Below, in pieces: positions 58,092-64,000 of a DNA stretch of 64,000 nt. The stretch covers positions 248,001 through 312,000 of the forward strand of contig NZ_VFUZ01000002.1 of assembly GCF_006658505.1 (NCBI RefSeq). The letters run 5' to 3'. Both the position numbers and the translations under genes were made by a program. Every line of letters starts with the position of its first letter. The stretch's first letter is position 1. The stretch comes from Mesorhizobium sp. B2-4-15 (GTDB lineage: Bacteria > Pseudomonadota > Alphaproteobacteria > Rhizobiales > Rhizobiaceae). Below the pieces are notes generated by a model that saw only the letters and a list, made by a program, of their open reading frames with translations, ran no database searches and was not told the origin of the DNA.

Positions 58092-58433
58092 TCAGCCAGC
58101 TGACCTCTGGCACCTGCGCGCCCGGGCAGCGATAAGGGCATCATGTTGCTGCTTCAGCCGGTCGATCCTGGCCGTCTCGCGGTTGGCGATCGCGGTCTTC
58201 ACGCGCGAGCCACCCAAAAGCCAGCGTGGGACATTGCTGTTGGCGACCTTGCCGCGCGTGATCGCGGTTTGCGAGATCGCGCTGGCGGTGCTTCCCAGCG
58301 CGCTGTTGAGTTCGGTGCAGCTCATGCTGTCGTATTTCGCTGGGTCGCCCGTTCCGCCGATCGACGAGCAGCCGGCAAGAAGCACCGCAACCAAAACAGC
58401 CGGTGCCGACACTGTCGTTGAAACCAAGTTCAT
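58092..58433 (-). CDS. small lipoprotein
   Basis: The 113-residue protein has a signal peptide with the lipobox LLAGC (Cys22), so the mature protein should be lipid-anchored at the cell envelope. The mature part has an acidic N-terminus, then a basic C-terminal half (RIDRLKQQHDALIAARARRC) that may be helical. I recognise no family beyond a rhizobial lipoprotein type. It converges on the peptide transporter ATPase with a 40-base gap. Confidence 0.75.
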   Translation of the reverse strand: MNLVSTTVSAPAVLVAVLLAGCSSIGGTGDPAKYDSMSCTELNSALGSTASAISQTAITRGKVANSNVPRWLLGGSRVKTAIANRETARIDRLKQQHDALIAARARRCQRSAG

Positions 58434-58609
58434 GTCCGCGTCCGGCTCGCCGTCCTACCGGCCCCCTCATATCCATCGAACTACCTAGGGCCGATGACCA
58501 TTTCGTCAAAGCCTTACGCCCCGCCAGTCGCCGTCCGCTCCGGCCGTGATATGTGAACCATCGACTCACGGTGGCTATCGGGCCGATGCATCGATCTTTT
58601 TGGAGATTC

Positions 58610-59050
58610 TCATGCCGCCTCGGCGACGAAGCTGTCCAAGGGCGCGCAACCGCCGAGCACGGCTTGGGCGATGTCGGTCTCGGTTTCATCGACATGCGCC
58701 GTCACCAAAACAATCCCCTCGGCTGCGCTCCGATCATCCGGCTTTCTGGCCGTCGGGACGAATGCTCCGAGCAGCGCGCCAGCGCCACCGCCGCAGAGCG
58801 CGCCAATCATTGCAGTTGCGGATAATCCGGCCGGAAGCGAACTGACGCCGTAGACGGCGACAGCACTCAGGCAAGCCAGCACCCCGGCGACAGCGCCAAG
58901 GATGACGGCCGGCGTCCTTAGGATCCCGATCTCGTCGTGGTAGGGGCCGATAATGGCAATGCGTACGCAAGGAATGCCCGCCGCCACCAGATCGCCGGCG
59001 ACCCGTGCCGCTTCGGCATGGGAATCAAAAAGCCTGCTGATTGTCCGCAT
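58610..59050 (-). CDS. small membrane protein with a YflT-like (general stress) layout
   Basis: The 146-residue protein opens MRTISRLFDSHAEAARVAGDLVAAG, a pattern seen in heat/general stress proteins of the 17M/YflT type, and has a central pair of Gly/Ala-rich membrane segments (about 48-96) and a short acidic C-terminus that resembles a second copy of the ferredoxin-like half. A stress role is inferred. It lies four bases after the next gene on the same strand, so both are likely co-transcribed. Confidence 0.6.
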   Translation of the reverse strand: MRTISRLFDSHAEAARVAGDLVAAGIPCVRIAIIGPYHDEIGILRTPAVILGAVAGVLACLSAVAVYGVSSLPAGLSATAMIGALCGGGAGALLGAFVPTARKPDDRSAAEGIVLVTAHVDETETDIAQAVLGGCAPLDSFVAEAA

Positions 59051-59054
59051 GGTC

Positions 59055-59276
59055 TCAGGGCGTTCCCTTGTCGGCCAGCGTGTCGGTAACGAAAGAAGCC
59101 GCGATCAGATCGTCGCCATCAATCCGGCCGTGACCGTCCTCGATCACGGCTGCGACCTTCTGGAAGGTCCTTATTTCACCCTCGGTAATCCGGGCCTCCC
59201 GCATCCTGTTTCTGAGCCCGGCCACGCGCATTCCCAAGGCATGGGATCTTGCAGTCTCACGGTTCGACATGTTCAT
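59055..59276 (-). CDS. small hypothetical protein
   Basis: From ATG 59276 the frame gives 73 residues, MNMSNRETARSHALGMRVAG, a basic N-terminal half with predicted helix and an acidic end (IEDGHGRIDGDDLIAASFVTD). GAGCGG lies about nine bases upstream; ATG 59270 is an alternative and a TTG at 59321 would add 15 residues. It precedes the stress-like gene by 4 bases on the same strand, which supports it being real. No family recognised. Confidence 0.5.
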   Translation of the reverse strand: MNMSNRETARSHALGMRVAGLRNRMREARITEGEIRTFQKVAAVIEDGHGRIDGDDLIAASFVTDTLADKGTP

Positions 59277-59691
59277 CCAATTCCGCTCATCTGATCGTGT
59301 GATCGTGTCCGCGCCCACCAACGAACTGGGACGGAGTGCAAATGTTCCCGGGGCCGGGCTTCGGTCGGTTGGGAGCAGGACCTAAGTCTGACCGCAAAAC
59401 CCTTTGGCCCCGTCAGGCGCACCGCCCGGAACAGCCACCGGTTGTCCTCGTTGTCCGCTGCAGAATCGTCGGAGGAAGCCCACGGAGAAAAGTGTTGGCC
59501 AGGCGCGTTGGTTGCCCGCACCGGAATTCGCGATGGCCATCACCTTCATGGTGATTGGCATAGCCATCGGCTGACCGTCCAGGCACAGCTCCGCACCCGC
59601 GTGCGACGAAAGCTGACGAAATGCGACAGAAGTGCTGCCATTGCCGCTTGCAGGAACGAAGTGTGGCGGCTATAAGCCCGCGGTCTGGTCA
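59277..59691. other. 415-base region without a confident gene
   Basis: This stretch lies between the hypothetical gene and the tRNA. It contains a nested perfect hairpin at 59531-59569 (CGATGGC/GCCATCG outside, ATCACC/GGTGAT inside). A frame across it ends with a short hydrophobic tail (AMAITFMVIGIAIG then stop at about 59574) but has no start with coding character. I see nothing else. Confidence 0.5.
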
Positions 59692-59768
59692 CGGAGTGTA
59701 GCGCAGTCTGGTAGCGCACCTCGTTCGGGACGAGGGGGTCGCAGGTTCAAATCCTGCCACTCCGACCA
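59692..59768 (+). tRNA. tRNA-Pro (anticodon CGG)
   Basis: All four arms can be drawn by eye: a 7-bp acceptor stem CGGAGTG/CACTCCG, a D arm GCGC/GCGC, an anticodon arm CCTCG-TTCGGGA-CGAGG, a 5-bp T arm GCAGG/CCTGC with TTCAAAT, then A and an encoded CCA (59766-59768). Total 77 bases. Anticodon CGG reads the proline codon CCG, common in high-GC genomes. No integrase or att duplication is seen next to it. Confidence 0.97.
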
Positions 59769-59953
59769 GAAAAAACAATATGTTAGCGCTTCCCGACTGT
59801 GGCGCCCACCTTATATCCCTGGTGAAAACAAGGACTAAGAGGTCTCGCTTCGCCGCTGACATCGGCTGGCCTGCTGTTCTTCATCGCCTGCGCGGCATGC
59901 CACCCAAAAGTGGTCTCGGTTTTTGCGAGCAGGACAAGGCGGCGTAGCACCGC

Positions 59954-61417
59954 TCAATATGGGCTCGCCACATCCCCCGTCTCGACATAGACAGACTTCA
60001 GCTGCGAATAAAGCGCCAGTGCCGCCAGCGAGTTCTCGCGGCCGATGCCGGACTGCTTGAAGCCGCCGAAAGGGATTTCCACCGGCGTCAGATTGTAGGC
60101 GTTGATCCAGCAGGTGCCGGCCTGAAGCTCGGCGATGACGCGATGGGCGCGCGGCAGGTCGCGCGTGAACACGCCCGCGGCCAAGCCGAATTCGGTGTCG
60201 TTGGCGCGGTCGATCACCTCGTCCTCGCCATCGAATTTCAGCACGCTCATCACAGGCCCGAAGATTTCCTCGCGCGCGATGCGCATCGTGTCGGTGACAC
60301 CCGTAAATACCGTCGGCTCGACAAAGAAGCCGCCCTGGAAGCCTTGCAAGGAAGGTACGTTGCCACCACAGGCGAGTGCAGCGCCGTCCTGCTTGCCGAC
60401 CTCGATATAGCCAACCACCTTCTCATGCTGCGCCTTGGATACCAGCGGACCCATCTGGGTCTCCGGGTCGAGCGGATCGCCGATACGGATTTTCTTCGTC
60501 CGCTCGACCAATCGTTCGACGAAGCGGTCATGAATGCCGCTTTGCACGAAGACGCGCGTGCCGTTGGAGCAGATCTGGCCGGTCGAATAGAAATTGCCGA
60601 GCATGGCGCCGCCGATGGCGTTTTCGATGTCCGCGTCGTCGAAGACGATCAGAGGCGACTTGCCGCCGAGTTCCATCGTCGCGTGCTTCATCTTCGAACC
60701 GGCAAGCGACAGCACCTTGCGGCCGGTCGGCACGGAGCCGGTCACCGAGACCTTGGCCACCACATCGTGGCCGACGAGCCCGGCACCGACATCGCCGTAG
60801 CCCTGCACCACGTTGAACAGGCCGTCGGGCAGGCCGGCCTCGCTGTAGATCTCGGCCAGCGCCAGCGCTGAAAGAGGCGTGTTTTCCGACGGCTTGAACA
60901 CCATGGCATTGCCCATGGCCAGCGCCGGCGCCGATTTCCAGCCGGCGATCTGGATCGGATAGTTCCAGGCGCCGATGCCGACGCAGACGCCGAGCGCCTC
61001 GCGCCGCGTGTAGGCAAAGGGACCGCCGAGGTCGACCGCCTCGCCGTTGAAGACCGCGACCGCGCCGGCGAAATATTCAAGGCAGTCCGCGGCTGAAGGG
61101 GCGTCCGCGACCAGTGTCTCCTGGATCGCCTTGCCGGTGTCGAGGGTCTCGATGCGGGCAAGATCGGCGTTGCGGGCGCGCAAAATGTCGGCGGCGCGGC
61201 GCAGGATGCGGCCGCGCTCCACCGGCTTCAGCCGTGCCCAGGCCGGCTGTGCGGCCCGTGCGGCCTCGATCGCGAGTTCCAGCACATTCGGCGTCGCCGA
61301 ACGCAGCATGGCGATGGTCTCACCCGTTGCCGGATAGATGACCGGCAGCGGTGCGCCTTGCTCGTCGTCGATATAGCGTCCGTTGACATAGTGCGATGCC
61401 GTGGGCTGGGCGCGCAT
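59954..61417 (-). CDS. betB: betaine aldehyde dehydrogenase
   Basis: BetB oxidises betaine aldehyde to glycine betaine. The protein has the ALDH NAD site ([20 protein letters not shown]), [12 protein letters not shown], the catalytic Glu in MELGGKSPL and Cys in [11 protein letters not shown], and the BetB-typical ending [17 protein letters not shown]. The ATG at 61417 with GGAG eight bases upstream gives 487 residues; a TTG at 61429 would add four. betA lies upstream on the same strand, separated by a repeat-bearing gap of 148 bases. Confidence 0.92.
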   Translation of the reverse strand: MRAQPTASHYVNGRYIDDEQGAPLPVIYPATGETIAMLRSATPNVLELAIEAARAAQPAWARLKPVERGRILRRAADILRARNADLARIETLDTGKAIQETLVADAPSAADCLEYFAGAVAVFNGEAVDLGGPFAYTRREALGVCVGIGAWNYPIQIAGWKSAPALAMGNAMVFKPSENTPLSALALAEIYSEAGLPDGLFNVVQGYGDVGAGLVGHDVVAKVSVTGSVPTGRKVLSLAGSKMKHATMELGGKSPLIVFDDADIENAIGGAMLGNFYSTGQICSNGTRVFVQSGIHDRFVERLVERTKKIRIGDPLDPETQMGPLVSKAQHEKVVGYIEVGKQDGAALACGGNVPSLQGFQGGFFVEPTVFTGVTDTMRIAREEIFGPVMSVLKFDGEDEVIDRANDTEFGLAAGVFTRDLPRAHRVIAELQAGTCWINAYNLTPVEIPFGGFKQSGIGRENSLAALALYSQLKSVYVETGDVASPY

Positions 61418-61494
61418 GGGTGTCTCCAAATCGTCTCGCTGCAGCGCCGCGCGTCCTCCTGGATGCGCAAAGGACGCTGCAGCACCTTATTTTT

Positions 61495-61540
61495 GCGCAT
61501 GATCTGTCCGGAAATCGAATCCAATTTCGGGATCATGCGC
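61495..61540. repeat. palindromic intergenic repeat between betA and betB
   Basis: GCGCATGATC (61495-61504) and GATCATGCGC (61531-61540) are perfect 10-base arms around a CCGGAAAT / ATTTCGG inner pair. The form matches the short palindromes scattered in Rhizobiales genomes and is related in layout to the element at 23251-23340. A further CGGGATCATGC follows at about 61554-61564. Confidence 0.75.
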
Positions 61541-61565
61541 CAGCGGAATGCCCCGGGATCATGCT

Positions 61566-63218
61566 CTATCTGTCCGACACCTGCCAGCGCGGATTGATCC
61601 ATGGCTCCTGGTTGGAAGGCGCCAGCGGCGTGCGGCCAAGAATGTGATCGGAGGCCTTCTCGCCGGTCATGATCGACGGCGCGTTGAGGTTGCCGTTGGT
61701 GACACGCGGGAAGATCGAGGAATCGGCGACGCGCAAACCCTCGACACCGATGACCCGGCATTCCGGATCGACGACACTCATTGCGTCGTCGGCTCGCCCC
61801 ATCTTGCAGGTGCCGCACGGATGGTAGGCGCTCTCGGCATGGTCGCGGATGAAGACATCGAGATCGTCGTCCGACCGCACATGGCTGCCCGGCGAGATTT
61901 CCTCGCCGCGATAGGCGTCGAACGCCGACTGGCCGAAGATTTCGCGCGTCAGCCGGATGCAGTGGCGGAACTCCGCCCAGTCGTCCGGGTGCGACATGTA
62001 GTTGAAGTGGATCACCGGCTTCGATTTTGGATCCGGCGAGCGCAACGTCACCGAACCGCGCGACTTCGACCGCATCGGTCCGACATGGGCCTGGAAGCCA
62101 TGCGACTTCGCCGCCGCCTTGCCGTCATAACGAACCGCCGCCGGGATGAAGTGGTACTGGATATCGGGGTAGTCGACACCTGCGCGCGAGCGCACGAATG
62201 CCGCCGCCTCGAAATGGTTGGTGGCGCCGAGGCCTGATTTGAAGAACAGCCACTGCGCGCCGATCATCGCTTTGGAGAACGGGTTCAACACCGAATTGAG
62301 GGTGATCGGCTTGGTCGATTCCTGCTGGATGTAGAGCTCCAGGTGATCCTGCAGGTTGCGGCCGACGCCGGGCCGATCGGCGACGACGGCAATGCCGTTT
62401 TCACGCAGATGCTCGGCCGGGCCGATGCCGGACAGCATCAGGATCTTGGGCGAGTTGATCGACGATGCGGCGACGATCACCTCACGTCGCGCCTTAACGA
62501 CCTGAATCTGTTTGTGAGCCTCGATCTCGACGCCGATGGCACGTTGATTCTCGATGATCACCCGGCGGGCAAAGCCCTTGACCAGACTCACGTTTTTGCG
62601 CCTGAGCGCCGGCTTCAGATAGGCTGATGCCGCCGACCAGCGTCGACCGCCCTGGATGGTCTGCTCCATCGCGCCGAAGCCTTCCTGCTTGGCACCATTG
62701 TAGTCGTCGGTCAGTTCGAACCCGGCCTGACGGCCCGCCTCGACGAAGGCGCCATAGAGCGGATTGCGCCGTGAGCCGCGCTGCACATGCAGCGGCCCAC
62801 CATGTCCGCGCCAGCCGTCCTCGCCTCCGTCGGAATCTTCCATGCGCTTGAAATAGGGAAGCACGTCGGCAAAGCCCCAACCGGCCGCTCCCTCTTCGGC
62901 CCAATGATCGAAGTCACGGGCATGGCCGCGAACATAGACCATGCCATTGATCGAGGACGAACCGCCGATCACCTTGCCGCGCGGCGTCGCCAGCACGCGG
63001 CCGCCGAGATGGGACTCAGGTTCGCTGGCGAAGCCCCAGTCGTAGAGGCTCATGTTGAGCGGGATCGACAGCGCCGACGGCATCTGGATCAGCGGCCCGA
63101 TATCGCTGCCGCCGAATTCGATGACGATGACCGAATGCTTGCCGTCTTCCGACAGGCGATAGGCCATGGCCGAGCCGGCGGAGCCGGAGCCGATGATGAC
63201 GAAATCCGCTTCAAGCAT
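61566..63218 (-). CDS. betA: choline dehydrogenase
   Basis: BetA is a membrane-associated FAD enzyme of the GMC family that oxidises choline to betaine aldehyde. The 550-residue protein has the FAD site [18 protein letters not shown], the GMC block [20 protein letters not shown] and the active-site region [10 protein letters not shown]. Its ATG is three bases from the stop of the upstream dehydratase-like gene. betB follows. The two give glycine betaine, an osmoprotectant and carbon source; no betI or betC is visible in the window. Confidence 0.93.
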   Translation of the reverse strand: MLEADFVIIGSGSAGSAMAYRLSEDGKHSVIVIEFGGSDIGPLIQMPSALSIPLNMSLYDWGFASEPESHLGGRVLATPRGKVIGGSSSINGMVYVRGHARDFDHWAEEGAAGWGFADVLPYFKRMEDSDGGEDGWRGHGGPLHVQRGSRRNPLYGAFVEAGRQAGFELTDDYNGAKQEGFGAMEQTIQGGRRWSAASAYLKPALRRKNVSLVKGFARRVIIENQRAIGVEIEAHKQIQVVKARREVIVAASSINSPKILMLSGIGPAEHLRENGIAVVADRPGVGRNLQDHLELYIQQESTKPITLNSVLNPFSKAMIGAQWLFFKSGLGATNHFEAAAFVRSRAGVDYPDIQYHFIPAAVRYDGKAAAKSHGFQAHVGPMRSKSRGSVTLRSPDPKSKPVIHFNYMSHPDDWAEFRHCIRLTREIFGQSAFDAYRGEEISPGSHVRSDDDLDVFIRDHAESAYHPCGTCKMGRADDAMSVVDPECRVIGVEGLRVADSSIFPRVTNGNLNAPSIMTGEKASDHILGRTPLAPSNQEPWINPRWQVSDR

Positions 63219-63221
63219 GGT

Positions 63222-64000
63222 TTATATGCGCCCATTATTCATATGCGTGATGAAATCGGCGAGCGAGACATTGCCGCCGGTAGCCACCACAAGAACGGTC
63301 TTGCCCCTCACATCCACCTTGCCGCCGAGCAGTGCCGCCAGCGATGCCGCGCCTGACGGCTCCAGCACCAGCTTCATGCGCTCGAAGGCGATCCGCATTG
63401 CCTGCCGCACCGATTGATCGTCGACGGTGATGCCGCGAACGCCCGCGGTCTTGACCGCCGCGAAGGGCGCGTCGCCCGGCTTGCGCGCCATCAACCCGTC
63501 GCAGATCGATTTCGGGCCGATCGGCATCGTCTCGATGCTGCCATGCGCCAGGGAGGCACCCATGCCGTTGAAACCTTCCGGCTCGACGCCGATGATCTCG
63601 GTAGCCGGCGACAAATAGTGGAAGGCAAGCGAAACACCGCCGATCAGCCCACCGCCGCCGACCGAGCAGAACAAAAGGTCGGCGCTGGCGTCCTTGGCGG
63701 CAAGCTGGTCGAGTGCTTCGAGGCCGGCACCCGCCTGGCCGGCGACGATCTCGGGATCGTCGAACGGATGCAGGAGGGCCAGGCCTTCGGTCTCGGCGAT
63801 CTCGCGCGCCTTGGCGGCGGCGACTTCCTCACGGGCGCGATCGCCATGGTCGGTGAGCACGACGCGGGCGCCATAGCCTGCCGTCGCGTCACGCTTGGCG
63901 GCCGGGGCGTCGATCGGCATGACGATGGTGACGGGAATGCCGAGCGCCTGGCCGGCGGCGGCCAGTCCCTGCGCGAAATTGCCGGAGGAATAGGCGACGA
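63222..64000 (-). CDS. serine/threonine dehydratase-like PLP enzyme, N-terminus cut off (partial)
   Basis: The gene runs off the right edge; 259 codons are in the window. The visible part begins VAYSSGNFAQGLAAAGQALG, the substrate-binding SSGNF.QG motif, and continues with VEPEGFNGMGASLAHG, the glycine-rich CSVGGGGLIGGVSLAF that holds the PLP phosphate and VLEPSGAASLAALL. The catalytic Lys lies outside. It could be a threonine, serine or threo-3-hydroxyaspartate ammonia-lyase, or a racemase of that fold. It is 3 bases from betA, so the genes are probably co-transcribed. Confidence 0.85.
   Translation of the reverse strand, partial: VAYSSGNFAQGLAAAGQALGIPVTIVMPIDAPAAKRDATAGYGARVVLTDHGDRAREEVAAAKAREIAETEGLALLHPFDDPEIVAGQAGAGLEALDQLAAKDASADLLFCSVGGGGLIGGVSLAFHYLSPATEIIGVEPEGFNGMGASLAHGSIETMPIGPKSICDGLMARKPGDAPFAAVKTAGVRGITVDDQSVRQAMRIAFERMKLVLEPSGAASLAALLGGKVDVRGKTVLVVATGGNVSLADFITHMNNGRI

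Noticed and set aside
59382..59691. Short frames near the tRNA, including one ending in a hydrophobic 14-residue tail
   Set aside because: No plausible start codon with ribosome site and no upstream coding character; noted only as part of the gap.
59692..59768. Genomic-island attachment site at tRNA-Pro
   Set aside because: No integrase gene and no second copy of the tRNA 3' end was seen nearby.

Overview
The window reads as chromosomal DNA of a Rhizobiales alphaproteobacterium, most likely Mesorhizobium or a close relative. The reasons are high GC with dense overlapping genes, the glgP-glgB-glgC-glgA-pgm gene order, a rhizobial frc (fructose) ABC-transport locus with an unlinked-strand ROK regulator, a fused cysN/cysC gene, genes resembling the rhizobial QuiNAc (wre-type) O-antigen set, and degenerate palindromic intergenic repeats of the kind common in Mesorhizobium. 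No database search was possible; all names rest on recognised motifs and gene order.

Positions 1-25640 are a surface-polysaccharide (LPS O-antigen) region. It opens with the end of rmlA and rmlC-rmlB-rmlD (dTDP-L-rhamnose), followed without a gap by a 1559-residue protein that joins a methyltransferase, a coiled coil with an exact 4-heptad duplication, a WbsX-type domain, a GT4 domain and a GT2 domain. On the opposite strand lie two methyltransferases, a PAPS-type sulfotransferase and an acyltransferase-3/SGNH protein. They are followed by five overlapping genes that join a Gtr-type O-antigen decoration machine (GtrB-like, GtrA-like and GtrII-like proteins) to enzymes for a dTDP-3-acetamido-3,6-dideoxyhexose. 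Then come the Wzt/Wzm exporter, a membrane UDP-GlcNAc 4,6-dehydratase, a GT2, an initiating sugar-phosphate transferase, a 4-reductase-like SDR and an O-antigen ligase/polymerase.

Positions 26115-30914 carry cysD, cysNC and cysQ (making PAPS and recycling PAP, which the sulfotransferase would need) and a WbpE-like sugar aminotransferase. A compact three-way-junction palindrome lies just upstream of the aminotransferase. Positions 31142-36941 are the fructose locus: frcR, a FucU-like mutarotase and a PfkB kinase on one strand, and frcB-frcC-frcA on the other, with a large AT-rich dyad between them.

Positions 37074-50097 form the glycogen operon: glgP, glgB, glgC, glgA, pgm, glgX and a GH13 alpha-glucosidase. 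An orphan TadG/TadE pair follows on the minus strand. Next is an opp-type peptide ABC operon with a fused two-domain ATPase. After it come a small lipoprotein, two small stress-like or hypothetical genes and a tRNA-Pro(CGG). The window ends in betB, betA and a cut-off serine/threonine-dehydratase-like gene (glycine betaine synthesis from choline).

No CRISPR array, insertion sequence, integrase or rRNA was seen. The best candidates for something new are the Gtr plus aminosugar cassette, the methyltransferase/coiled-coil/polymerase fusion and the structured leader upstream of the WbpE-like gene.
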